NCBI GenBank assembly: GCA_013397795.1
Contig: VZTJ01004182.1
Span: 434,001 to 498,000 of the forward strand
From: Orthonyx spaldingii
Taxonomy: Eukaryota > Chordata > Aves > Passeriformes > Orthonychidae
Direction of reading: 5' to 3'
DNA: 64,000 nucleotides
The first letter of the stretch is position 1. Every line of letters starts with the position of its first letter. The position numbers and the translations under genes are program-made. A model generated the notes under the pieces. The model was not told the DNA's origin. It did no database searches and saw nothing but the letters and a program-made list of their open reading frames with translations. Of the stretch, positions 23,901 to 36,221 are shown piece after piece.

Positions 23901-26900
23901 AGGTACAGTTTTACAGATATGGAGGTGTCTCACAGCCTAAATAACTGGTACCTCGGTTTTAAGTCGAACCACAAAGTCCCTCGTAAGTGGGTAACTGCGT
24001 CTTACAGATGGCTCTTGAGCAGCAGTCACAGCAAGATTTTCATTGATGGCGAAATTAGCCTAAAGGTAAGGGAAACACAGAGGCAAGATATTTCAATAAC
24101 AGCAACATTGTTATTTAAATAAGGAAACGCGCCTTTCTGAAGCAGCTGAAAGAACAGTTATGTTTTGGCTAAACTGAGGGCCTCTGAGCTGGAAGAGATA
24201 TCTCCACTGAGTCCTGAGAAGAAGCAGTCCAGGGAGAACCAGTTGTCCACAATTGTTCATAATACAAGTGACACAGAGGAAAAAAGAAATTTTGTCTTTT
24301 GTTAGAACTCATATTTTTCTCTTCTGTTAAATCATTTTGATCCTTCTGGGGTTGTCACATTTAAATAGTCCTTTCCATTGCATAGTTAAATTTCTGTAAT
24401 CCTCAGATGCTGAATTTTCTACTGATCCTTCAGGGCAGCCAGTCTGAATGAGAAAGGGTAGAGGGATCCCTTGTCCAGCCTTTTTAATTTTAATTTATTA
24501 CAGTCAGTACTGTCCTTTACCACTGCATAGCTGGGGGGAAGGGAAGAGTTGAGCCTTCAGCTGGGGGATTTCAGTAACCTTGGTGTTCAAACACACAGCC
24601 AGTACACAGCAAGAATCTGCTTTGCCTGTTACATGCTTTCCCCCAGAATACTAAATCAATTCATTTTCTTAAAACAGGTCTTCCTAATCCAAGGATCTAT
24701 TTTAGATACAAACTCAACATTATGAAGTACAACACATCACATTTTATACTAAAGAGTTATGAAAATATAAGCTATCAAAAGCTGAATCTCTTCTGTTTTC
24801 TTAAACAGCTATTTTTTACTGAGCTCAGATATTAGTTGTGTTACTAGTAACTAGAGCAATACAGTCCTACTATTTGCAACCCTCCATCAGCTCAGATATT
24901 TAGTAAGCTTTGGAATTAAATAACCCAGTTTTAACATCTACTTTTTGCAGCAAGTCAGTTTTAAATGGGGAGGAATCTACCTTCAAATAATATGAAAGGA
25001 AATAATAATTGTTCAAGTAGGAGAAATCTAAATTTTCTGAAGCATTTTCTGTTTGTGACAGTAAACTCCATTCAAAAATTGTACAATTCACCCGATAACC
25101 TTCACATTATCAGTATGTAAACTGACCGAACATGAAAAATGTGATAGTATCTACAGGCCTCAATAAAATTACCTTCTTTTGCGTTAGAAAGGTCTGCAAG
25201 GTTACCACACTGGTACAGTATTATTTCCCACCAGTCAGAAAATCTTCTGAGTTTACACATCCCTGAGTTTTGATCACTAACAAGACTCTTATTTGAACCA
25301 TTAAATCACAGCATGGTCCCCCAATTCAGCAAGATGCTTAAGCACCGAATCCGAGCTTTAATGCCAAATAAACAAGCGTATCATACTGTTTTGCCATTTA
25401 GGCTGCTATGCAAACTGAAATAAAATGCATCTAGCTTAATGTGTTCATTAAACATTCTGTGTAAGCACACAAAATTACAATCTTAGTATTGTATAATGAA
25501 ATCATAACCTCTGCCTGCAATAATCTCAGCATAAATCTTCCTGCTTTCCCAATGAAGCAGTGTCAGACTTCTCTGAAATCTGCTCTATAAAAGCAATAAA
25601 GTAATGAAAAAACAAGAAAGGTCAGTCAGGAATGAGTCCTCAGCAGATAAACATTATTATGCTCCTAGAAATCGGATTTTTGTTTGTGTTTCCACCTCAG
25701 GATTCATTCCTGTACCTTCCAGCATGCTCTTTTGGCCATTGATTGGAAGATCTTGCAATACTTAGCATCATTACAAGTTATGACTTCATTCCTGTCTACT
25801 GGTTTATGGCTTTTTGCCAATCTCTTGAAGTTGAGATCCAAACCTTCAGTTTCTCATGCATGAAAGCCAGAAAAGTCTAGATAGCATTCGGAATGCCAAA
25901 AAACATCTGATGTTGGCTTTCTTCATAAATCAGATGATGCATTGTCAGCAGTGTTTACAAAGGCTGGACACCAAGAAACCCACTCCAGGCATGTACCGGT
26001 CTTTTTACAACCCGTATTGAAATATCTTGCTGACTTTTGTTTCTTGCTAAAAATAGGAGAAAACTCTGTTTTCAGCTCATTAACAAGCACAGGCCTTCAT
26101 TAATGACTGTTAAACCTATCTAACCAATCTTTTTGCCCGTCCCTGCCTGGTGGGTCAGGCACAGATTTGAGTATAGTGCTGCTGGTTTGCATTGACCCTT
26201 TGGGCATTGCTGTCCCTTGGCAGAAGTCAGCATCACTCTTGCAGTGAGGTGCACACCACTATAGTCATTGAGAGCAGAGGTACAAAACCTGGTTTAGGAT
26301 GGGTGGGTGAGCCAAATCTAGGTGGCAGCAGGTTGAGCCCTATCCCTGTTCTTTCCCTCTGAAACAGCCTGAAGAGTGCCCAGCCCAGATTTGGCACCAG
26401 TGCCAGCCTTAGTGCTACCCCAGAAGGCGAAACAGCTCTAGCCAGGACTAGACGCAAAGCTATGCTTACCAGAGTATTTAGGCATGCTCAGAGAAGCACA
26501 GGTGAGTGCTGTCAGTCACCTTTGCCTTCCTCTTCAGTTTCATCAGCTGCCTTAGTTTAAGTTTGAAGAGTTCCAGGGGAGAATGGTGTATCACAAAACC
26601 TGCTTGCACCTCATGCTTCAGTGGCCCTGAGCAAGTTTCTATCTCAAGTCCTTTCCCCATCTGCTGCTGTAGGCAGCTGAGCCCTCTCAGCCAGCAAGGT
26701 TTCCAGCTGAACCCCAGGCACAAAAGGACCCCTGCTTAGGTCAGTGGACTCTTGGTCTTTGAGGCCTCCATGAGGCTGGCCAGGGAGCCACTCAGCCTGC
26801 TCTGTGTCCCTGCTGGGCATAGTCTCTCCCCGGATTAATGAGCCCTTCTGTTCACTAGGTTATTGCTGGTTTAAAAACAAAGCAGGGAAGCAGTGCTTTG

Positions 26901-27830
26901 GTTGGGAGGGAGGATATGCTAAGGAAACATGCCTTAAGGATTAGGCTGTTATTGCTTTTGCATTGAGATTGAGAAGCCCTGAGGATGAGACAAGGAGGAG
27001 GCTGGGAAAACAGACCTAGAGCCATTTGAAGTGGACAGACCGGATTTATAGTGCTAGCCACTGATAGCAGGGATGCTGCTCTTTGATTTGCGGGCTCTGT
27101 GTTTGCCTGATTAGCAAAGTGACATATAAACACTTGGTAGGGAAGCTTGACATTAAGCTAAAAGCAGCAAGAGTTGAAGTTGCTGGCTGATTGCAGGAAA
27201 GCTTGGAGCCTTGTTATTTTAATTGTGTCTGGAGTTCAGCTTTTGGGCCCAAGCTTAGGGCTTTTAGCAAATCCATTCCTCATTCTGAGCCAAAAAGCTG
27301 CTACTCTTATGACATTACAGAACATATTTGGAACATATTATTCAGCCCACGGCTCCTCCTGCAATTTCTCAGGTTTTCATAGTCCTCCATGAAATTCTTT
27401 CCAGTCTGAGGAACACCAATGCTGCAATAGCCCTAAGGAGAAAAGCTTAATTTAAAAACAAAAACACAGAGGCTGTTGCACAGAAATCCTTAACTGTGTC
27501 TTGATGCCAATGGCCACCTGAAATAAATGAAACGTGCTGTTGTATTGCCTAGCTGTATTTGGTTTAGACTATGCCAGAGAACTATTTCATTCCATTAAAA
27601 AGAAGAAAAAGAGCAAGTTTGGGACACGTAAAATATCTTTTAGTTCAGGCAAAACATGGCCCAACTAATCTAGTTGGAAAGAAAACAAGAAAAATTGAAC
27701 CATCATTTCAGCATCCAAATATGCCCAATTTATTTTAGAATGAATTGTAGTGAAATTGAAATTTGAAAGCAGAGCGAGGTAAATCTTTAAAAAATGAAAT
27801 AAAATAATCTGGATTAGCTCCATAATTTCC
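20950..27830. other. Unique non-coding DNA
   Basis: No supportable gene, RNA or mobile element in 6.9 kb. 22.2-22.8 kb has overlapping open frames up to 115 codons on both strands with no recognisable domain. 24.6-26.1 kb is AT-rich and nearly free of long frames, with scattered ATTA cores and an octamer-like ATGCAAAC near 25410. It could be a conserved non-coding block, but that cannot be judged from one genome. Confidence 0.5.
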
Positions 27831-27854
27831 TTTTTTTTTTTTTTTTTTTTTTTT
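27831..27854. repeat. Poly(T) tract, T24
   Basis: Twenty-four consecutive T residues lie between ATTTCC and CATTTGG. On the minus strand this is A24 and could mark the 3' end of a retrocopy. However, no AATAAA occurs within the expected 10-30 bases on that strand, and no parent gene or target-site duplication is recognisable. I annotate only the homopolymer, the longest in the window. Confidence 0.95.
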
Positions 27855-30800
27855 CATTTGGTCACAGGTCCGAGAGGGTGGCATTCAGCTACATGGAGAA
27901 CCAAAAGAAAGCAATTGTTAGTTGTGATCTAAAGTGACGTGACCCAGCTCAAGGATATCCATGGCTTGCTGCAGGCTTCAGGACAGCTGGTTTTAGCTCT
28001 AGGAGAGACACTGTGTGCATTTCACTCCAGATCCTCAGAAGCACTCAGGCAATTGCAGGCTGTTGAAGCCAAATTTAAGAGCTTTAGAGGGACCAAAAGC
28101 TTTGAAAAAGTGCCCTAGGATCTCCATCAGTCCTCAGTGGCCATAGGACACCTGAGTCTGCTGCAGCTCAAGCTGCTTTACTCTCGGTCTTTGTATCTAC
28201 AGTTCTGTATCTTGAGGCTCTGGTTGGAGGGACTGAGTACAAACTGTTCTCTGTACATGTTCAGGATCCTCTTTCCTCCCCCGCTCCTTTAAATGTGTGC
28301 TCACGAGGTGGGTCAGCACCATCGCGCTCTTTTTACCTGCAGGAGACCAAGGCGTTGCCTGTGGGAAGCCTGCCAAGAGCAGCAAAAAGCCCTTCCCATC
28401 AGTGCCAGGAAAACACAGCCCTATTTCACACTGTACTGGTTTATCGGTCCTAAATCTCTTTGACGCCCACAACTAGAACAGACCATCTTAAAAACTGCCC
28501 CCACACTCATCACAACCCCATTAAATGGGAAAGGAATGTGAAGAGGAGCTGAATCCAGGTTTCATAAAGCAAGGTGGATTTGCTGCATCTAGTGAGAGGG
28601 GTTCCAACTTGCTTCTATGAGAAAAGATGTGTTATTAATTTCACTACCTCCCCTTCTGTCTATCTGTCATTCACATGCCCCCTCAGCAACATTTTAGTTG
28701 GCTGGGTGATCTTAAACGCCACCCAAGGCAGCAATGGTCTCAAAGGTGTTCCTAAAAGATTCACTAGCATCAGCAGCTGGGTTCAGTCAGGACAAAAAAA
28801 AGCTCCATTAGCTCTGCTGTTCACAGAGTGGCTTATAATAGTGTAAATATGTTTAATACCTTACTGCTTCTGTCCTAGAAATTTGCATCAAAAAGAAGGG
28901 GACTTGCAGAATGACATGTGTAACTAGGTCCCCCTAATAAAATTTCTCAAAAATTCTGACACCAAGTAAGAACACAGTACCATAGGCACAGAAGTATTCA
29001 AACTTCAGCCTTGTGTATGTGAAGGACTGAGAATGTGGTTGTTTCTTTGTATGCACGGCTGCAAAACCCGGGTTTATTCCAAAAGATAAGCAGGGCAGTC
29101 TCTGAGTGGCGTGCTGACACATGGGATTAACATAACGAATTATCACACAATGTGTTGCAGTTTGAGGCACAGAGATTAATTGCTGAAGGCCAGATGGGAA
29201 CGGGTATGGGTAAATACAGCCTTTTGTTGGAGGAAGAGGGAGAGGGCTGACTGCAAAGCTGCAGTAACCAGGAGAGTGTGACCGCTCCTGGGGATTTTGT
29301 CTTGGCAGGGCAGACACAGGCAGACCAGCCTCAGGGAGACCTGCCCTGAGCTGAAGAGCTCACACCTTCTGCAGAGCACATGAGCACCCCATCGCCTGTC
29401 AAAGAATGGGGGGCCACTGTGGTGTTTCCAGGTCTCCCTACACAGCTCTCCAAGATGGTGCCACATGGCCTAGCACCAGCCCTCTCCTTGCACCCTTGTT
29501 CCTGGGCTTGCCCATTCCAGCCTGGATGCCAGCTGTACTCAAGTTGCTGCTTCTTGGCTGGCAGAGTTAAAACACCTTTTTGTTTTCTCCATCTGCCATT
29601 CCAGGACCTGGCCAACATCCTTCTGAAGGTCATGGGATTTTAAGAAAACTTTGAAGTGGTTTATGGAGATGACACTAAGTCATACTTCATATGGTGAAAA
29701 GTTATATTTAGATTATTAATGAAAGCTGGCTGGGGCAACTAATTTAAGTCATTACATTTCATGTCACCATTGAAACAGGAATGCTTATTTACAAGAAAAG
29801 TCACCTCTATTTTAATATGGATCCAGAAATCATTGCTTATCAATTTGCTGAATATCTCTAAAAAGCCTGCTTTTGAGGATCCTGCCTTGCAAATATCACT
29901 GTCTAGGGCAACATTTTGATTCTGACGTTTAAAACGGAATTGGTGAAATGACTGCCAGTGGGGCTAATTTACGGGAATGTGCTTCAGTAACACACAAAGA
30001 TTATTGAGATGTTTCCCACTGTAATTTCAGAATTGATGCATTTCAACTGATTTATCTTCACAAAAAGCATCTGAACCCTAGCCTAAGTGCTGTATTGTTT
30101 TTCTATTATGGTGATACCTTGCTCATTGATTAAGGGGGGAAAAAGTAATTAACACAAATACTGTTGTATTTACTGGCATTTACAGAAGGACACATTAAGA
30201 CATGGTGCTCTGGAGCATTACAGTGTTGGGCAGCATTTGGTATGTATCCTGACAGTGAATGGAGAAAGAACAGATACGTGTTTGGCAAAAGCAGGAATTG
30301 CCAGTGCTACTGACATTTACACTTCACCAAATCAAAAACACTAATGGGTTTTAAGATCTCCCAACCATCCACTGAAATAACACATTATCCCTCTCTTATA
30401 CACATTGCAAGCCTCAGTTTCTCAAGTAGTACCAAATAGGACCATCTATATCCCAGTAAGGAACTTCTATGCAATTTTGATCTTAAGCTTTGATGATAAA
30501 TATGTTTCTCTGTCTTTTTACCATTGAAAATCAGCATTCATTTAGTTGGGGAATAGGTACACAGTTTATGGAATGTGTGAAGTAGGACTTAATACATGAA
30601 AGAGGCAAAAAACACTAAGGAGGACATCAAGAACCCAAAGATAGATCTAAATCCTGGCCATATGAATGGTATTCAACAGACTGAAGAGAAGTCACAGAAA
30701 GACCTGCTCAGAGATTCCCAATCTGAATATTCAAAACTAAAAGGTTTTTGTACTATTTGTTCAGTTTTGAGAAGGTTCTGTTGACAAAATTCCATTTAGT

Positions 30801-32660
30801 TAGGTTTCTTGCTAGTCCCTGGGGCAGGCTGACAGGGAAGCCATACTTCCAGAGTACCTGGTTTCATGGAGACTCCACCACAGAAAAGTCTCACTCAGGA
30901 GCTTCAGACCACAGCTGCTCTTCTGGGAGCCTTGAAACTTCCAGAGCCAGCTTGGGTCAGGGGTTTCAGAGTTTAAGGTTCCCAGGCTCATAGGAACTGG
31001 GCACAAGTTGTTGTTGTTCAGGTTGATATTTTTTTTTAAGGGGAAAAAACCCCTAACAAACAACATATGGAATTCAGCGAGGGAGAAGCATTTCACTTTG
31101 GAAAAACTTAAAATTCCAGAACTTATTTTCTCCACGGAGTTATGGAATTTACTGCCCCTGTTCCAGATTTAGCAATGTTGGAGTTTTCCATGAATGGAAT
31201 TTTGACAAATTCTTATTTATCACCCTCCCACTGAGAGGACCCAAGTTCTCAAGGCACAGGAGATAATGTTGCAATTATCTGCATGACCTTCTGCCACTGA
31301 TATCTCATGTTGCTGGGATGGGGTGGGGGAGAGGAGAAGGAGTTACTTTGCAGGCGATTCTGATTTTCATCCTTCCTTCCCAACCTCCCTCATAATCTTA
31401 GCAAGATAACTTTCACAGAAATCCAAACCTATGTTTCTTTGGAAACTTACTGAACAGCATGTGAGTAGTGGAACTGCTGAATTTAAGCAGCTGGTAGGTC
31501 TATTCCCTTTCATTTTTGTTTTAGCTCTTGAATTTCTGCAGAGGCAAGTGTCATGTTGCTTCCAATACAGACCTCTGCTTTGTACTCCATGTGTATTCCC
31601 AGTCATCAGGGAAACAAAGAAATCTTACCATATATAACATACGCCTCTCTTTTCTGTAGTTCATTCTTTATTGCTATAAAGGAATTTAAATGGATGACAT
31701 CTATTAGAATTTAAGTTGTAAAGGAAGAGATAGAAAGATGGTAATTTTTTTTCCTTGTCAAATAATGTATATGTTCATTTTTACATAATACTGTCATCTC
31801 TCAGGATATATAGCTGTCATTACCTAAGCCAAAACTAAAAATCACTTCACAATAAAATATCTTGTCATATTTTACAGCATAGCAAAGGTCTCAGAGGCAA
31901 ATAGACCAGGGAAACAAAATAGCCAAAACCAGTGTGTGCTGGCCAGGGCTGCAGCTGAGTGAGTTTTTGAGATGTAGTATTAATGCTCACATGCAATTTA
32001 ATTTTCAGAGGCAGAATCCTGTGAAAAACTGGCTATTCATTAGGCCACCATGCATTCTTTAGTTGTATTTTAAAGCCTAAATTTAGATGATGGGAAGGCT
32101 GTTTCAGGCATTCAGTTAAAGCTAGTACAGACACTAACTGATATGGGTAGTTGTTTCTAGAAAAGCCATTGATCTACTGCATGCACTTGAAATTCAGGTA
32201 GAGCAGAGATTTGTTAAAGTTCTTTTCATTAAAAAAAAACCCAAAGAAAACTGTGGCCCCAAATTAGCTAAACGTCAGCGGGTTTGACACTTCTTACGGC
32301 TTTATGTACACATCTTTTGAGAAAGAGGCTACTTGTTGCTGCCTTCTAGTCAAGAGAGCTGAAGAGCAAGGATGACAAAAGCTGTGGTAGATGACAGCAC
32401 ATGGGCCATTGCGGGACCATTATCCCGGTTGCTTGTGTGCCAGATGAGAGCAAGCTCCAGTGTGCTAAGCCACAGCTGGGAACTGGACACCATGCGAGCA
32501 CTAACATGAAAGCCTACTGCAAAGATTAGTGGTGGAAAGCTTAAATACCTGAACTTTACCTGAATGTCTTATGTTTTGGGTGGAGTCTGACAAATACTTA
32601 TGCTCCAAGTAACCACATAGGTGTTGGTAATGGAAAGAAACTATCCGGCTGAGCAATCAT
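27855..32660. other. Unique non-coding DNA
   Basis: No gene is supportable. A CRE-like TGACGTGA lies near 27936. Open frames of 80-127 codons around 28.9-29.6 kb overlap on both strands in a GC-richer patch and show no known domain. 29.6-30.5 kb and 31.7-32.3 kb are AT-rich without recognisable repeats. Confidence 0.5.
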
Positions 32661-32665
32661 ATTGG

Positions 32666-33080
32666 TGCAGAACCGAGAGAGAGCACGAAACACCGATCAG
32701 GAAAATAGTTTATTTAATAGGAATCATCAAAACAAGAGATCTCTGATCATGCCAATATTCACCACAGATCTGATAAGGTCGAAGCAAAATTTAGCCACTG
32801 CAGAAGAGATTCACTGTTTAGAGAATTCGTCTTAGATGTGGGAAAGCCAAGCTCCAGCCTGTGACTGAATCATTTCCACAGATGATTTGTGCATGTGTCT
32901 CCTGCCTCCTCAGCAAGTGCCCCAGCCAGCAGGCTTCTACCTCATTCCAGGAAGGGAAGGTACCTGGAAAGCTTTTCATTTCATCCCAAGGAGAAGCAGG
33001 GAACACTTCTGAACTCTTGGGTTTTTTTGCCAGAAGAAGGTTATGTTCCTCTTCTGACTCAGGTGTGGTGTGAAATGACA
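32666..33080 (-). mobile_element. Probable solo LTR, class I ERV-like, 415 bp
   Basis: On the minus strand the element starts TGTCATTTCAC and ends GGTTCTGCA, giving TG...CA termini. It is flanked on both sides by TTGG (32662-32665 and 33081-33084), a 4-bp target-site duplication as made by gammaretrovirus-like class I elements. An AATAAA polyadenylation signal sits on minus at 32709-32714, 43 bases before the 3' end, followed by a pyrimidine- and CpG-containing stretch typical of an R-U5 segment. CpGs at 32645-32830 are dense compared with the CpG-poor surroundings, suggesting a relatively recent arrival. No internal retroviral sequence is next to it, so it would be a solo LTR left by recombination. 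A 4-bp repeat can occur by chance, so boundaries are provisional. Open frames inside it are not genes. Confidence 0.5.
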
Positions 33081-33084
33081 TTGG

Positions 33085-35250
33085 GCACAGCCTTGTGCTT
33101 GTACACAATCCCACAGAACAGCTTACCACTGCTCTCTTAGCAGACAGGAGAGCATGACTGTTGCTCACATGCTGAGGTGTCAGCAAGCAGACACAGCAGC
33201 AGGGTAAGAGTGAGGCAGAAATACTACCATGCTGGAGAAACGCTCACTGACTGCTTTGCACCCAGAAAGTGGCACTGAATTTAGCAGTGAGTTGCTAGAG
33301 CAGAGGGAGAAAAAGCCTTAGAAAAGGAAAAGGTAGAGGAGAAAGAGGAAGGAAGAAACATTTAAACCATCCCTGTTACCAATTGTAAAGGCAGCAAAAT
33401 TTACAAGTCATCAAATTGAATCTAACCAAGTGCTTTCTCCTTCCCTGACAGTTTGCCACCTGTTCAAGCATGTGCTTTTAAACTATAAGCCTTTGTACAA
33501 GCTCTGTCCATAGTTTTATGAGATAATCAAAGTTCTCTTCAGGAGAGGATATAGGAAGACCTGGAAGTGTAAAAGGCTGTAAAAACAGCAGTGAAGCCTG
33601 CAAGGCCCTCTCTGGCAGCCAGAAACGTGGTGCCAGAAAGCGGAACTGGGTGCCTTCGTTTCATGGAAATATTTCTCACATAGTGTGTGCAGTGAATGGC
33701 ACCTTTGCTACCTCCTCTAGAGAAAGGTGAACCCGTGAGTTTCCAGACCTCCAGAAAATAGGTCCCCAGAGCCTGTGACAGGGCCAGGAACAGGCCCAAT
33801 TCCTGTCTTCCTTGCGCATAATCGTGATACAGCAGAAAACCTGTCCTGTGGATCTGTGCCAGAGGAATGAGCAAAGACTCATTTCCCTGCCCCTAGTGTC
33901 CTCTGTTTCCTTTCATTTTGCAAGTCAGGAACAAGGCAATTTTTGGCCCCAAGTGTGGATGGCAGGAGAATAGCAATAATGATTTCACAAGAAGAACCGG
34001 GCAAATAGCTGAACAATTCCCATTGCCTCACATGCCTGCTGTACATGAGGATAAGTGGCTTTTGGTCAACTGCTTATTTACATAAACATAAGGCTGGTCT
34101 GGCCTAAAAAAATATGAAATATAACATCACAAACTTACACAGTTGCAGCACTTGAGTTAACTAGGACAAAATTGCATGACCCTCCTACATTAAATGGTAA
34201 GGGTGGAACAGGAAAGCTGATGCTCTGTCAGGAATAGCACAGAGAAACATTTATTTCAAAATAAACAGGTAATTCTTTAGTCTCTAAAGCCAGTATATGA
34301 CTTCCCTTCCTGGCAAGGATGACTGAGTAAGGGATTATTCTTAGATGTGTGACTGAGAGTAAAAACAATCATAACCCCTCTTCAAACCTTAAGAAAAAGT
34401 GTATCTAATGTTTTATTTAAACAGGTCTTTGCAAAATTCATCAAAACTATTCCAAGAATGCATCAACAAATTACACCATCACCCTTAACACTGGGGAGAG
34501 GTGACACCTGTCATGTTGTCTGTGACCAGTTCTCAAAGTTCAGTGGGTGGTTCTGGCCCTGCCCTGCCTTACTGCCATCCATGGCAGCTTCGCCTCTAAC
34601 CTACACTGCAAGAGCTCGGGTCGATATTTGTAAAGCAAAGGAATAATGTTCCTGTGGGACATCGTTGGGACTGTGAATCTGGTCTGATACAAGCTTTGGT
34701 CTCATCTCCTGCATGACACCTGGCAAGCCCCAGACGGCCCTCCTAGCTTTACCTGCTGCTCAAGGAGATGCACTGCAACCATCAGGGAAGGACTAGCTCT
34801 TGACCTCAGTCACCCCAACACTTCCATAGAACAATTTGTCATCAGGCAGGGAGGTGTCTCTGGATCACTTTGAGGGCTCAGGTCCTTTAAAAGATACCTC
34901 AGTGAGACTGAGCCAAGCACAGGTGGTCTAAGCATAAATCCCCACTCAGTTACTTTCTAAGCTAAGAGAAAAAAAAAAACAAACTAAAGCTACTTTAGCT
35001 TTAAAGTGCACAAGCAGGAGCACACTGAGTAGAAGAAAGGAGGCACCTCAGCACTACCATTTGCCGTGGGGCATTGCTGTGACTGGGTGCTTCCAGCTGC
35101 CTGTACCACAACGCAGGGGACTGGGTGTGGTGGTGCATTCTCCCCCAACCCCCCAGGCTGCACTGTGACCTGAGAAATGCTGTCTAGGCCTTGAAGAACA
35201 GCACCTGGGCTCAACTCCTCTTGAATTTATAAGAAACAGTGTCTGCTTTC
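33085..35250. other. Unique non-coding DNA between two LTRs
   Basis: No gene is supportable. A 7-bp-arm inverted repeat (TAAAGCT / AGCTTTA, 5-nt loop) lies at 34985-35003, next to an A11 run at 34969-34979. I see no gag, pol or env remnant linking the two flanking LTRs. They are on opposite strands and unlike in sequence, so they are independent insertions. Confidence 0.55.
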
Positions 35251-35257
35251 AGGAACT
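35251..35257. repeat. Target-site repeat, left copy (AGGAACT)
   Basis: AGGAACT lies immediately before the TGTGGGG start of the LTR and is repeated exactly after its terminal ACA at 36215-36221. This pairing fixes both ends of the insertion. Confidence 0.7.
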
Positions 35258-36214
35258 TGTGGGGTCTAACGAGCTTGGGGTTTTTTTTTAATGAACAGCA
35301 TTGGAAACTTTTTTTGCCTGAATAATGACCCTAGTGGGATAATATTTCTAAAACTTTCAAGGAAAGTTTCTCACCTGAAGTGTGGCCAGGATGAAACATT
35401 GTTATGACTAAAGCCCAATCTCTTGCAGCCCTATAAACAGTGATCCAAAATGAGACACTTTATGCAATCCTGGACGGCAGTGGGCTGTGACCAGCAATCT
35501 TCCTCTGAATGGGACCCCTCTCAGAGCCAGCCAACTCTCAGGTTTGCTATACTTGGGAGATTGCTGAACTATGACAAATCCTGGGCTTATACCCCCACTC
35601 CTCGAGGCTTGACCCTTCATCTGCTGAGAAGATGTAAAAGCATCTGAAGTGAGTATTTCAGTACCTTTGAGGGGAAATTTTTCACAGGTACCTTGTACAG
35701 ACTCTTTAGGTCTGTGTGCATGCAAGGGTACATAGGCCATAGCAAATGTGGGAGAAATGCTACTCTCCTAGATTTTTAAGTACTTTAGATTTTTAAGTTA
35801 GGTCTGTAAGTAAGTTACCATTGTGGTATAGTAAATCCTATATGAATCCTTTGCTAAATTGTTTAACTTAAGTTATAAGTTAAATTAAATGCTGTGAAGT
35901 TAAGGTGATGCTTAGTTTAAACGTTAAGTGCTGTTGGGCCTTCGGGCCTATTCCCTTTTATCCTTACCCCTTCTATCATCCCCTCCCTCTCCTCCCCCTC
36001 CCCCCCCATTTTGGTTTTATTTCAGTGTGGTTTCATTGACTCTGGACTTTTGTTTGCTTTTCCTCGGTGTGCCTTAACCATCTAGTAAGTAGTAGAGTGA
36101 ACCGTGCCAATGAACTTTGTTGTGCTGTCACTTTTATATTAAACCTGTTTTTACTGATCCCTTTGCCATTGGTTCTTTAAGTGATCTTAAAACACACATT
36201 CACAATACTGGACA
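35258..36214 (+). mobile_element. Solo LTR of an endogenous retrovirus-like element, 957 bp
   Basis: The element starts TGTGGGGTCTAAC and ends CTGGACA, the classical TGT...ACA form, and is bracketed by the 7-bp direct repeat AGGAACT. A TATA-like CTATATGAA lies at 35838-35846. A polyadenylation signal, ATTAAA, is at 36138-36143, with a pyrimidine-only tract (35979-36007, ending in C8) upstream. At 35935-35950 a 6-bp stem closes a TTCG loop, which in RNA would be a very stable UUCG tetraloop. Its overall look recalls avian ERVL-class LTRs, but family assignment is inference. No second copy or internal region is in the window, so it is a solo LTR. ERVL usually duplicates 5 bp, so the 7-bp repeat is odd. 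A 17-bp-spaced internal duplication (TAGATTTTTAAGT) is at 35769-35798. Open frames inside, including 110 codons on minus, are not genes. Confidence 0.7.
36138..36143 (+). terminator. LTR polyadenylation signal ATTAAA
   Basis: ATTAAA is the commonest variant of the AATAAA signal. It lies 71 bp before the LTR 3' end, followed by a T-rich stretch (CCTGTTTTTACTG), the usual order of signal then downstream element at an R-U5 border. Confidence 0.5.
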
Positions 36215-36221
36215 AGGAACT
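36215..36221. repeat. Target-site repeat, right copy (AGGAACT)
   Basis: Exact copy of the AGGAACT at 35251-35257, immediately after the LTR's terminal ACA. Confidence 0.7.

Noticed and set aside
32818..33186. 122-codon minus-strand frame and overlapping plus-strand frames of 70-83 codons
   Set aside because: They overlap the probable minus-strand LTR, are open in several phases, and resemble no retroviral or cellular protein.
35408..35740. 110-codon minus-strand frame
   Set aside because: It lies entirely inside the plus-strand LTR and is antisense to it; no protein family is recognisable.
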